Shown one piece after another: positions 23,700 through 35,900 of a stretch of 64,000 nucleotides of DNA. Where the stretch lies: NCBI RefSeq assembly GCF_965638725.1, contig NC_134954.1, positions 1,984,001-2,048,000 of the forward strand, in the 5' to 3' direction. Below the pieces are notes generated by a model. That model searched no databases. It was not told where the DNA came from and worked only from the letters and a program-made list of their open reading frames with translations. Source of the DNA: Aptenodytes patagonicus (lineage: Eukaryota; Chordata; Aves; Sphenisciformes; Spheniscidae). Both the position numbers and the translations under genes were made by a program. Each line of letters starts with the position of its first letter. Position 1 is the first letter of the stretch.

Positions 23700-24365
23700 C
23701 CTTAATCCTTTAATTCCTTAAATTCCTAACCCCTACTCAAACCTAACGCCAGCCACTGATAAAGCCATGTCACCAGTACTGAAGGAAGACAGGACAGGGA
23801 CCCTGCTGACTCCAGCTGTTGCTCTCAATCTCTGAACCAAATAGAACTGAGAAAAAAAGTAGCAAAAAGTTTCAGAAAAGGACTGAAAACAACTTTCAAT
23901 CAACCTTAGCTGGAAACAAAAGCAGGTCGCCACTCCTTTCATCAAAGACGAACGGTGCTGACGCCAGCCCTCATCCTGGGCCTCCAAGCCCATCTAAGAC
24001 TGGGCTAATTGTTCCTTCGCTTTTAAAAGCCAAACCCTAACCTAAACCCTATCCATCCACATTCCCAGGTGATCAATATCTACAGTGAAACTGTGACACA
24101 AGGCATAGGCTTAATACCCTGGCTTAGTCTACACTAGAGGAACACAAAAGATTCAACCGCAACCTAGGAGATTCTACCCTTTTTTTCCTAAATCCTAGCC
24201 CTTACGGCAGCCCTAGCAACTACCCAGACAACCAACATCTGCCTGAAATTCAATGTAGACCTGGCACCATCCCCTAAATTTAGGGAAGAGCATAATCCAT
24301 TATAACTGAAGTTCTTAAAAATGCTTTTGCAGAAAAAAACCCCAGCCTTGACCAAACCCCAGACC
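23700..24365 (+). repeat. degenerate CCTAA-rich tract
   Basis: Over about 650 bases the + strand is rich in degenerate units resembling CCCTAA: CCTAACCCCTACTC, AAACCTAACGCC, AAACCCTAACCTAAACCCTA (about 24031-24050), AAATCCTAGCCCTTA and AAACCCCAGACCTAAATCTA. They are scattered, not in perfect array. It begins with TTAATCC/TTAATTCC repeats at 23693-23727. This could be a decayed interstitial telomere-like or satellite-derived segment, or merely C/A-skewed sequence. Confidence 0.4.
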
Positions 24366-26354
24366 TAAATCTAAATGTAAGGTAGGACCTATCATGACAT
24401 CATCTACTCATCCTAGCACAGAACTCTGCAGCCAATCTAGCCAGAATCCTGTGCCGGGTGTCTCTGTGCTGTGAAACTGCAACCCCAACAACAAACAGCC
24501 AGCTCGTACCAGAGGTAACGTTAAGTGTAAGTTATGGGTGCTTGCTGGTACAGACAAGTTAAAAGTCTTTGAGACACAGAGAATGCAACACAGGCTGCAG
24601 ATTCTCAGTCCTTTTCTGAAAGCCCATTCTAAGCTCCAGCCTTAAACCGAAGCAAAGACATTATCCGGGATACATGTTCATGAAAGAATGCACACAGAAA
24701 TGAAACATTCCGACATCTTCCCTGCAAAAATGCTCTCTGTGTGATGCACTGTCATTCCAAAGATATAACTCCCATTCAGCTCAGAAGGAGTTTTCAATCT
24801 GTACAAATGTATTTTTCTTGGCTAAGACAATGCACAAGCTTTGTAAGTGAAAATGAATGTGGATAATTCTAAGGAGTAAGATCACTACAGTTATTTTTAA
24901 CATAAAAAGAACTTGAAAATGGTGCCAAAGTTCTCAATCACTGGAAATCCAGAGAATAAAAAAAATATCTATTATGTTAATTAGATAACATATGCCCTTA
25001 GTTTTAGCATAAACCTCTTTCATCGCCATCCACTGCAGTATTGTCAAACAGAATAGTTTTAAAGTAGCACCATCTGCGTTATCAGCAGGGAAAGAGCCAT
25101 TTGCAAGTTTTCACAGCCCCTTAATGGACCCACTCTGCTCTTGACCTTGACACTTTAGTCTATGCCACCATCCTAAACTTGGCTCATGTCGGTTTTGGAT
25201 TATGCTTCAAATTGCATTCAGTCAACTAAAACCACAAGTGTGTTATCTTTCAATTTTAAGTGATTGCGCTTCAGCGCATAAATATGTATCAGATCTTCCG
25301 TAAAAATCCCTGCTTGGCACAAGCAAACAACCCCCAGGAAGCAAGGCTGCCTGAAGAAAGGACTAATTAAGAAACCAGAGAACAAACTGTCCACACAGCT
25401 CTCTTTTGAAGGAGCGCTCCCTTACAAATCTTTGCACAAGGGAACTAAGCTATACTGTTTACCGTCACAAGACCGAACACCTATACACACGTTAAAAAGG
25501 CTACCGTGGAGAGATCTATACCTGCACTAACTTGTTACGTGACCGCAACAGTTTTAGCAGAGGTTCCCACGTGGTGGTCAGAAGCCTGTTGGCGCCTGCA
25601 GAGAATGGACGGTCCACGACACTGAATCTCTTTGTAGTATCTACCCGTTAGCATACATCAAGGGAGAGCTGGAAACCAGGCCAAACGCTCCTCCATGTAA
25701 GCAACTGCAGCGGAGCAGATTCGCTGGGAGGTCCCAACGGGACAATTTCTTACAGCGCAAGCCACGCTATTAAACAGTTTGAAACTGCCTGCAGTAGCAC
25801 GATCTGAGGCTCTCATGCTAACTTGTTATAAATGACACGGACAGCAGGTGAATTTACCTTTAAGTACAGCACGCATTATCACGTTACCTGGAGACAGACT
25901 GTCATATCTGGCGAACGCTACAGCACAGATTTTAAACTAAAGGTGTCAAGGGTACAAGGGGGTTTGGTGCAAAGCCTACAGCTATTTCTGCCTTGCATTG
26001 TCTTCCAAGGCTGCACCAGGGAGACGCTTGGCAAAACAGAAAGCCAAGACAATAGAAAAGATGAGTCTAATGTGTTGCTTATAGGGCATTTTGTGAACTA
26101 ACAGGAAAATGCCCTCCCTCCTCAAACATTAGTTGTTATATTTACCTGATAAGATACCTATTAATATCCTGTCCCTGACTTCGGTTCTACTGTCCTCTGG
26201 ATTTTTTAAGACCATGATCAATACTTGGCTGCATTTTACAATAAAACATGCAGTTTACAAAATAAAATTCTTGTATTTATCTCTGCAATGATTTCTGAAA
26301 TTCTTTTTAAAGCATGTTTTATTTTCTGCATTTTCAAACTGGCTTCTTCTATGC
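24366..26354. other. intergenic, no gene seen
   Basis: No gene, RNA gene or recognisable transposon. A 89-codon frame at 25832-26101 is not supported by splice sites or similarity. Confidence 0.5.
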
Positions 26355-26709
26355 AGATGGTGGGCACCACCCGCCGACCGATGCCCAGCCAGTCCCCGAG
26401 CAGCGGCCCCCCTGGCCAGCTTTCCCCCAGTTTCTATATCGAGCATGACGTCCCATGGTATGGAATGTCCCTTTGGCCAGTTGGGGTCAGCTGTCCTGGC
26501 TGTGCCCCCTCCCAGCTTCTTGTGCACCTCCAGCCTTCTCAGTCGGTAGAGCGTGGGGAGCTGAGAAGTCCTTGACTAGTGTAAGCACTGCTCAGCAACA
26601 ACTAAAACATCGGTGTGTTATCAACATTGTTCTCGTCCTAAATCCAAAACACAGCCCTGTACCAGCTACTAGGAAGAACATTAACTCTATCCCAGCCGAA
26701 ACCAGGACA
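26355..26709 (-). mobile_element. ERV LTR fragment, 5' portion, reversed
   Basis: Read on the - strand this starts at 26709 with TGTCCTGGTTTCGGCTGGGA. It follows the same block order as the 17.3 kb LTR: AGAGTTAAT, GGGCTGTGTTTTGGATT, GCTGAGCAGTGCTTACAC, CACAAGAAGCTGGGAGG, GGACAGCTGACCCC and CATGCTC. The TATA region is changed (GATATAGAAACTGGGG), and the sequence beyond it differs from the 17.3 kb copy, so it belongs to a related subfamily. It stops near 26355 without the LTR's 3' part and has no internal region: a truncated solo LTR. Confidence 0.88.
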
Positions 26710-29700
26710 AACGGTGTGAATTTTTGCCCTTAAGAATTAGCATGCATGGAAACAATCTAGGGATTGTGCTGGCTTTGCAGTTGGGAGGGAGACAGACAGA
26801 TGGGACACAGTTACGCAGTAAGATGAACGGAAGATAGATTGTCATTCTTCATTACAAATTTAGATGCGTCTGTCAGTTTAAATCACAACTCGGTATGGGG
26901 AGTATGTTCACAGCAGCTTATCAGGGATACAGTTAGTACAGTACTACTCGCACTGACAGGGAATGCCTTGTTATAATCGTAGCTACTTTTGAGCAGTTAC
27001 TGACCCAGACGATGGGTTCCAGCCCAAAGAGCATCGCTGAGCCGTATGGCGGTACTGCTCACAATATTATTTCATTAGTCACCATCCAGGAAGGAGCACC
27101 AGCTCTGGGAAACAGATGCTACGAGCTGGAATAGTGGTGAGAAAACAGTGCCAGGCACTGTGTGGGTCACCAGAAGTGACACCATCAGCACATTTCTGTA
27201 ACTTTATCTTGGCTTCTTCACTGTCCTCACTCTTATTTCTTCCTGCAGCAAGCCGAGTATCTGAGCTGCAGCAGAACCACCTTGGGACGGCTCTGACTTG
27301 AGAATGATTTTACTGCAGCTCCTCTAAAAATTATTTTTAGTCTTTCTTAAGCCTTCTGAAGGGTGGTTAAATGGGGACTTACTGCATGGTGCACAGACTG
27401 CGTAACATCCACTGTACAGAGACTTTTTGATTCATTCACCAGCTTGTTAGATATTGACATGACGGCTGCAACAGAAAGGGCGTCATGGAGATGCAGAGGA
27501 AGAAGATGGCAGTTAAGCTCTGACAAATGACCTGAAAGGACCCAAAGGGAATTTGTCTCATCTTTCGCATATACTAAGTTGCTGTCCTCTCTCCTCAGGT
27601 TACACTTCAGTGGTTTTAGGGAGTGCATCTACACATCCATGCCGATACAAGTGTTGGTGAGGATGCAGTTGTTTTACTGAGCCGAATTTCCCAATTGCTT
27701 AGCCCTACAAATCACCTCAACTTCCACAAGCTTCATTAAGATCAGAACTTGCACAGAACCTCATCATGCCAGGAACCCAAGCAGAATGAAGACTATATGC
27801 AGGCGCTGATCAGTCCCTCCCGACCTGATGCCTGCAGGACCGTGGCTAAAGATAGCAACCACGCACGTGGAAGTTCAGTATCTCGGAAAGCAGCTAAACA
27901 TTTTTACCGCTTCAAGTATTTTCTATTGTTTTTCTCTATTAAAAAGCCTCTGTGGTTCCAACTGAGAAGATGGCTCAGGATGTTGGATGTGGAGACTGAG
28001 AACAAGAGATCAAGACTCCAAGTCTGTGCCGCGCTGCCAGGAGACTTTTATAATGATTTAGGATTGTACTGAGGCTACTCAACACAAGTTCCTCTCCTGG
28101 GTGCTGTGATTGCTTTTGTAATGCCCCTAAAGAGCCAGAATTCAACAGGCCATCTGAATCACCATCGTGACACCATGGTTTTGAGGCCTGAGCAAGGCAC
28201 AAGCAGGTGATGTGTATATGGCCTTTAAGGTTGCCCATAATACACGGTGAAAGTTTCGTATAAAAGTTAACTTACCATTTAAGTGTCTGTGACTGGTTGT
28301 TTTTTTTATCCTTTTGTACCACAACAAACCGCAACAGAGCATCCACATTGGAGGCCAAGGACTCTTAGGAACATGATTTACAAATTCTACATAGTGTGAG
28401 GTCAAACGTATTGTGTAAATAAATTGTTCAGAAGCCATAAAACAGGGGTAAATCCAAAACCCAGTGAAACCAACCCAAAACACCCCTACTCTTGCCTTCA
28501 TTAAGCCTGGGGTTTAGCTCATAATCTGATATTCCCTGCCGCGCTTTAGGGTGCTGCTGGATCACTACAATGTGTGAAGTCAGCTGAGACCTGAAGGCAT
28601 CTCCCTGTCTACAGAAATTCAGCAGTAAGTAGTTTCTTTTCTCCCCTATCCTTAATGAAATCCGAGGATTTAGAGGAGGCTCTCACACCTCCATTTGCTG
28701 AAATATATCTGCTAAATCCAAGCTTCTAATACCGCTTTGCCAGCTTCTGTTTTAAAATTCTTTAACCACCACCAAAACCCCCAACTCCCCCTCTCAGTTC
28801 CATTTTCCAGGATGGCTTTAAAGACATTTATTTCTATAGCCTGTTTTCTGCTTCATTAAGTTTAGCCAATAAGAATGCAGCTATGAGAGATTTGAGATGT
28901 CTCGGGGTACAATAGTTCAATGCCTCAATTACTTCTCGGACTGACCAGTTCCATGCACTAAGATTGTCAGGGTCACTATGGAGATACAGCAGAAGCTCTG
29001 CCAAAAATCTGACAGATTGATTATTTACACATTTTTAGAAATGCATTGTCATGAGGCCTCAGTTTGAAGATCTCAGACCTTGACTCGAAGCCCAAAGGGA
29101 CCTCCTGCTGGCTTTACTTCTCCACAAAACAAATACAAATGCTTCATATTTGTGGAAACAGCTCTATTTCAATAAATTCAGGTTTGCTTTAGCCAAACTG
29201 TGGTATTACTTCCAAATGGTAATTGCAAGCTGTCTCTGCCCTAAGCATATGTAAGAGTTTGCTACCTGTTTTGATGAAAACTGAAATTTCTCCTATCTTC
29301 CCCCTGGGTAATCTGCCCTTGTTTACAACCGTTGCGCTGTGTGCCCTGTTGCCACTGAAATATTGCACGAGAAGCCTGTAAACATACACCTTACAGATGT
29401 TTCCTTCTCATCTGTGATCTCCAGAGAGCCTGTAAGCTTAACGCAGGGGCTAGTCAGTATCTGGATGCAAGACTCGGAGGACAAATCCAGTGTGCAGTGA
29501 CAATTAAAGCTGGGAATCTGGTCAACGAGGGCTTCTTGAATTCTTTCACGGAACGGCTTGGCTGGCAAGCTTCACCGCAGTGCCTCGTGGGGTACCTGTC
29601 AGTCACCCTCGATGGGGTACCCATCGAGAGCCCAGCGCAACAAGCGATTGCGTGGGAACACATGCCGTCAGGAAACAAAGTCTCTAATGGTATTTAATCC

Positions 29701-30559
29701 AACAAATACTCTGTCCATTTTGAGGAAAGCACAATTTAGCACTGAAACAGCTGAAACAGTAGGACAGCACTATTTACTAAATCAAAACACTAACATCCTG
29801 GGTCTTCCTTCTCAGTCTCTGAACCAGACTGAAATACACTTTGTTTGCAAGAGCTGAAATCATAGCTCCAGATGGGATAGCTATGAGCAGCTGTATCCAA
29901 AAAAGAAACTTGTACTAAAAAATGCTTATTTTCAGATATTGCAACAAGGAGACATAAATATTGTGTGAATTTACATTACAATCAAACTGAAGAATCACCC
30001 AGGGGATCCTACCCATGCTGACATCAACAGCAAGTTTCCCACTGACTTAAATGGATAGAATGCCAGTTTTTATTTAGTAGTGGTATACAGAAAAATTGCA
30101 CTTTGTTGGTGGGAGGGGTATTGTGGGGTGCTCTGTGTTAGGCTTTTAAACTGCCTGCTTTACCCTGATACCTGAACACCTCTGAGCCACACCTGAGTTC
30201 TAGTGTGTTTAAGAAAAGGCTTTTTGCCAGCAATCTTACAGGACCTGTAATGGTTTACAACAGCAGTGAACTGAAGGCAAATCTCTGAAATCTTTGGCAA
30301 GCAACCCAACCACCTTCTTATTTTGTATCACTACATTCAACGCCTTGCAGAGACAAGGAGTCACACGTTCATTTTGGTTTCTGGATTCTCATACATTAAT
30401 ACAATTTTTTTAATGCCTTTTGTTTGAAAAGCGTGATAAAACCCAATTTAAAATGTATTTACTCCTAGATTCAGCAGCAAAGAGATAAGCCATTTTTCCA
30501 AATTTGCTGATGAAGAGAGGGAACAGACATTTAGTTTCACAAAAGAAAATACAGTGCAA
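26710..30559. other. intergenic, no gene seen
   Basis: No supported exon. Reading frames up to 119 codons (28142-28501 on -) lack recognisable domains. The phrase CCCACTGACTTAAATGGA near 30038 resembles part of an ancient archosaur palindromic element, but the match is too short to call. Confidence 0.45.
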
Positions 30560-30800
30560 ATCAAACAACTCAAGCAGAAAAATAATTTATCAGCTTATCC
30601 TCCTAATGAGAAAAGAAAGATATGGAAGTGCACATTTTTGGCAGCGTAACAACATTAGCTAGAGAACATTAAGTAATTAGTTGGCAGTGGTGGGCCTTTG
30701 ATTCAACTTCTTTGCTATGAATGAGTTTTGCATTGCAAAGCATGTTTGTAAAATTTAACAGCATTTTCACACCATAAATTTTTTTCTTATGTTAAGTATC
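30560..30800. promoter_or_regulatory. candidate conserved non-coding element
   Basis: About 240 bases of complex AT-rich sequence with a run of binding-site-like cores: AATAATTTATC, CTCCTAATGAG, TAAGTAATTAG, CCTTTGATT (TCF-like) and TTTTGCATTGCAAAG (near-palindromic, C/EBP- or POU-like). It contains no coding frame and no repeat. Of the stretches seen, its texture most resembles deeply conserved vertebrate enhancers. Conservation itself could not be tested. Confidence 0.35.
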
Positions 30801-30854
30801 TCAAAATTAGCTGGGCTCACTGGACTTTAATGCTGTTGCACACTGGTAAAATAA

Positions 30855-30945
30855 AAGGGGAGATTTTCAAAGACACAAATGGAAGTTCAACATCCAGCTC
30901 CTGACTTTCAGCATGACTTTCAATGGGAACCAAGTATTTAACTAC
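30855..30945. mobile_element. possible ancient MITE relic
   Basis: GAGATTTTCAAAGACACAAATGG and, further on, GACTTTCAATGGGAACCAAGTA resemble the two halves of an old palindromic element (GATTTTCAAA...CCATTGACTTTCAATGGG) that is abundant in turtles and crocodilians and survives as fragments in birds. The resemblance is from memory and diverged. Confidence 0.35.
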
Positions 30946-32805
30946 TGTTTATCTAGGAGAAAGAAAGTGTAACATGTACAGTGAAGCACAGCTAAAAGAC
31001 GCCCTCCTGCAGATGTGGTAGCTCTTGCCGTATACCTCAGGAGGTGGTCAGGCTGTTCTGTCTGGACCATTGAAACACATTATTACTCCAAATCCCTTCT
31101 CAGCTGCTTGACCCATCCCTTGCTTTTGCTGCAGCATGACACCACATATAATCATACTCTAATGTTTTCCTGACAAAACGATCAATTTAAAAAATCCACT
31201 CTACTAAAAACATAATCTAGATTATTCTGAATGATTTGTGTTAGAAAGCAGCTTCATCTAGACGCACGTGCCAGCACACCTAAGAGGAGAATTGCCTCCA
31301 ATAGGGAACGGTAACCAGCAGATGGACCATGCTGGAAAATAATCTCTTCAAGCTGGCCCAGGAGCACCCCAAATACAGCTTTATTTTTGCACAGCTGCTT
31401 CCAGGCCAGTGGAAGGGTCAGCTCCAGGAACATCTATTCCAGAGCAGTCACAGCTGCGTGCAGAGTCGTCAAACACAGCCTCCAAAAACTAGAGAGCTGG
31501 AGAACTTGAGACACTCGTGCAAGAAAAAGAAATCCCTGTTCCCTTCAATCTACAGTTCATGCCCCCTCATTACTGTGAAGGGCACAACCACCCCTATGAC
31601 AAGACAATATCAAAGCTGAATTCACAACTCCCCTTCACAACAGAATGCTTGATGCAACAAAATTTATGCTTTTTTTGTACTTGTTATCTGGGTCTACTTC
31701 TATTTTCATTTCAGAACCATTTGATTTTTGTGAGGTGATTTTAAAAAAGCCTGCTTTTCATTTTATGTTGTGGTGACAGATCTTTACATTATGACACAAG
31801 AAACCAAAAATCTTTCCAAAAGTTCTATTAATAAAAATTAATAAAAATCCTCCCAGCTGATCAGTTAGCTTCACTAAGATTTAGGAAGAAAGCCAGTCTT
31901 CCAACTGTGATTTGGAAGCAAGCCTATAAATGGTCTAAATACCAACAAATCCAGCTGTTCCCCCTATCCCTGGAAGTCCATCCCATGAAGCTGTCAAATT
32001 GTACCATCTCAAGACCAGGCATGATGTCTTTCAAATATCTGATTGCTTCTCACTCTCAAGTACCTCAACCACATACCAATTCCATCTTCCTGCACAGCAC
32101 ACGTCCTTAAAATAGTGCCTGACCTAGAGAAACATAACGGGGAAGTGTGCTGAGAGCTGATGACATGTATTGCTCGAGACAAAAGCCAGCCCTGTTCTGA
32201 AATGTACTGCTTTGAGAAAACAGATTGTGATACATTCCCGTTGTACTCACTTATCACAGACCTTGAAGCAATTCTTGGTTATATCAAAAACATCCCTCTG
32301 TCTTTGTCTCAGAATAGGGGCAAAACGCAAAAGGTTTTCATCTGCAAAATCTCAACTGAATTATAAAAAAGGAAAATCCTTACTGAAAGCAGTCCAGCAC
32401 TAGAATCACAGAACCTGTCATTTATTTTTTTTTTGTTCTCTTTCAATGATAAACTAACTTCATATCATGAACATGAAAATAAACTCAAAGCATGAGTATG
32501 GCAATTAGATTTCACAGTGAAATGTTCATAAACTGTTAAACATCAAATCATTCACCTCAGTTGCATAGGATTCCCCAAATCCCAAAGATAATTCAAACAA
32601 AATTCTAATAATAAAAAGGAAAATTAACTATGAATTGGCTCATTTAAGTCTATAATTTGACTGCTATGCATCTGTAATATTTTTCCCATTGGGTCATGTT
32701 AGTTTAATGGTTTCACTTACGCAAGATAGAAGAGATGCAAGTTATTTTGAGCACATCAGTTGCAGATTTTGGAGTTCGTAACTGGATTTCTGCATCCTCT
32801 GCGCC
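30946..32805. other. intergenic, no gene seen
   Basis: AT-rich with no supported exon. A 96-codon frame at 31329-31619 has no recognisable features. Confidence 0.5.
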
Positions 32806-32942
32806 TATTCAAGGTCAGGTTGGACGGGGCTCTGAGCAACCTGATTTAGTTGAAGATGTCCCTGCCCATGGCAGGGGGGTTGGACTAGATGACCTTTAGA
32901 GGTCCCTTCCAACCCAAACTATTCTATGATGCTATGATTCTA
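32806..32942 (+). mobile_element. CR1 LINE 3' end
   Basis: CR1 3' end: AAGGTCAGGTTGGACGGGGC, then the CCTGCCCATGGCAGGGGGG stem-loop, GGACTAGATGACCTT, GAGGTCCCTTCCAACCCAAA, and the tail ATTCTATGATGCTATGATTC. It is about 137 bp and nearly identical in its shared part to the copy at 40.4 kb, so both belong to the same subfamily. Confidence 0.95.
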
Positions 32943-35900
32943 CTACTACTTTGTCAAAGGCAGCATGTTCTCCATAATAAAATGTTAAAAACTAGCATGA
33001 AAAATAAGGGAATAAGCAGCTTATATTGAGAAGGTTGAAGAGTGTCTAAAACAGTTCTAGAAAGTCAACTGTGTGATGAAAGGAGAGGAAGAGATAGGTT
33101 CTGGCCAAGCTCAAACCTCCCAACTCAAGCGACTTGCTCCAAGCGTTCATGGTAGAGCCCCGAGCTGCTCCCACTGAGCACCACAGCAAACCCCTTCAAC
33201 ACATCTTCTGTACAGTCCCCGCCTGAGACAGAACGGCAGCAGCAGCCACAGCATCTTCTATTTCCCTAAAAGGTGGAGCGTATCAGCTTTCACCTTGGCC
33301 ACACTAAAGGACCCATTGCTCAGCTCCCCTCTAGGATGCACAAGCAGCTGTGACACAAGAGTGGTCCCAACCATCAGGTCACAAGATGATAGCCTGAGAG
33401 ACAAAGGAAGCTGGCATAAATTAAGTTATGCTTAGGTGGCTCTAATTTAAAGGCTTTTTGAGCCCAAGATGTATAATCCTGTTTGAATGTAACAAATTCT
33501 CACCTAGGTGAGTCCAGGAAACCAGTCTAAGTTTAGAAACAAAAGTATAATGTCTACAGAAGGCCCTTCTGAAATTAGTAGGAAGCTATTCCTGTCAAAG
33601 GGAAAAGTAAGAGACAGCTTTTTATGTAGTTCATGAAAACATCTGTAAACCTATTTCTCTTCAGCATCAACAGTAGTACAAATAAAGACAGGTTGTGCAT
33701 CTATTAAAAAAAAAAAGAATTGGTAATTTAACTCTCTACAGGAAGTGCTTTCTTCCCCCAAAAAAGATTCTTTTCCTATTGGCATTAACCTCAATCAATT
33801 CAGTGCTGTCACCCGTTTTATGAACGACATGATTCCCAGAAGCAAATAATGGGAAAGGGAAAACTTTCTCAGAAAAAAAAAGGAAGGATAAAAGCTAGCT
33901 TTTTCAGTAACAGTGATGAAATTTGTAATAAAGATCAGCTGCCACCGAGTTCTTTTACTATTCAAGAGATCAGTTGAATCCACCTTACGTTACACATATA
34001 TTGTTATTTATATCTGCTGCCTGTCAGTACATGGCTAATTTCTACAGAGACGGCGACGTGATTTACTAGGCACGCTGAGGTATGCGGCGCAGCTGCGCAG
34101 TCAGGAATGGAAGTGCTGACTCTCTCGTGACTTTTAAACAACCGAACCACTGAAGGACTTTGTAGTCTTGAAGGTCAGACAGACACTACGCAATAACGTT
34201 AGAACAACAGTTTTCCCCAACGTTAGAGGAGCAGCCGTAAGCATACGGCAGTGAGGAAGGAGAGCTAAAAACCACTGGGGTGTTTGGCACTCACTTCAGG
34301 ATAGCCTTACACTGCATTACTGAAAGAGCCGAAGATGATGCTGTGCAACGGTGGGCTAGCATGAGCACCCCAGCCAGTGCTGTTCCTCAGTCAAACGGGA
34401 TCAAACGGATGAGGTTTACTCGGGCAAGTTAGCCTAGCAAGAATCAGGCCTTCAGAAGGACGCAAGTAAGATTATTACAAGGTTGTATTTCAATGGTATT
34501 ATAATTCCATGTATCACCAAAAGGAAATTTAGTGTCTATACAGTAATAGAAAAGCTTCTACAAAATGTATGCGTCACTGCTGCAAACCAGCAATTTAGAC
34601 AGAAGATACAGCAAAAACAATCCGAGAGAGTCGGTCTGAACGAATTGCCGTGGATGCATAAAAGCTGAGCCAGCTGTGCTACTTGTTAACTACAAGATGC
34701 AATGGCTGACTGATTATTCAGACTGTTTGTAAAAATATGATGAACCATTTAAAAAAATAATAAAAAAGACAGTGTTATCACTATGCAAATCAAAGAACAC
34801 GGCAACCTAAGTCACTTTTCCATATGTGGGATACTTCTCCATGCTACTGAAAAGCAAAAGAAACCCAGTAAAGAAATGGGAAATCAAGGAAACTGCTTGT
34901 CTCAAATATAAACAGCGTATGACAAAAGTGACTCTTTAGAGGGCTGTCTGCACTTACTGTTACTGGTTATATCAATTGATATGGACTGTTGCTAGGACAG
35001 TAAATTGGAGCACAGTTTCAGCACAAGAAAGTCAGGTTTTGAGGCAACCTCCCTGTAGAACAAGTAACCTAATTAGTTTAAAGATGAAGCCTGGTAGATT
35101 TATGAATGGTATCATAGGCCGCAAGTTCCCATAACAAGGACCTGGATTTAATCACACGAGAATCCCCTTTTGGTCCTGCATCGCGAAGTAAGTGGGGACT
35201 AATTTCTTGTTACGTGCCTATAAAGTGCCATGGGGCTGCTACTCAGCCCTTCCACAAAAGTCACAGAAAACAGTAATAAAGCAGGTTTACACCACGCTAA
35301 CAGAGTGGCAAGCCCCTTCTGGAGAGCTGGGCAAGGATATTTCTAGACTGCACAAACTATTTACCTTTTTAACGTTCTTTTCTAAGCTCTTGCTAGGTAG
35401 TCTGCTGTCACCGTTCCCAGGCCACTTTTAAACCATAAGAGGCCTGCAAATCACACTGCTTCTTGGTAGTTAATACTACACCTACACGTTAAGGTGCCAT
35501 TTCTGAAAGTTTTATGAATCCTTGGGAGATGTATTATGATGTATATAAACAGCAGTGCCGTAGGACAGTATGACAAGGTGTTAGATAGTTTCATCTCATA
35601 AGCAACTTACTGACTTACTAGAATCTACTAAGTTTATCAACTACAAAAATTCTCCTTAATATCAACCTGTAGCAAAATATCAACAATGAAACTTTAGTAA
35701 GTGTGACAAAAAAATGCAAATTCTTTTCTTCTGCACCTGTACCAAGGTTCCTACTAGGGATTTTCTCTTTCAACTCATACATCTACTTCCAAATGTTTAT
35801 CAGTCATGTAAAAAAAAAAAAGCACCTAACATCTTTATACACTGATGTATTCAAGCTCTATCCAGGGTATTCGAGCCAATGTATCATACCATACTATTTT

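Noticed and set aside
26225..26733. Frames of 90-116 codons around 26.2-26.7 kb
   Set aside because: They overlap the reversed LTR fragment; not genes.
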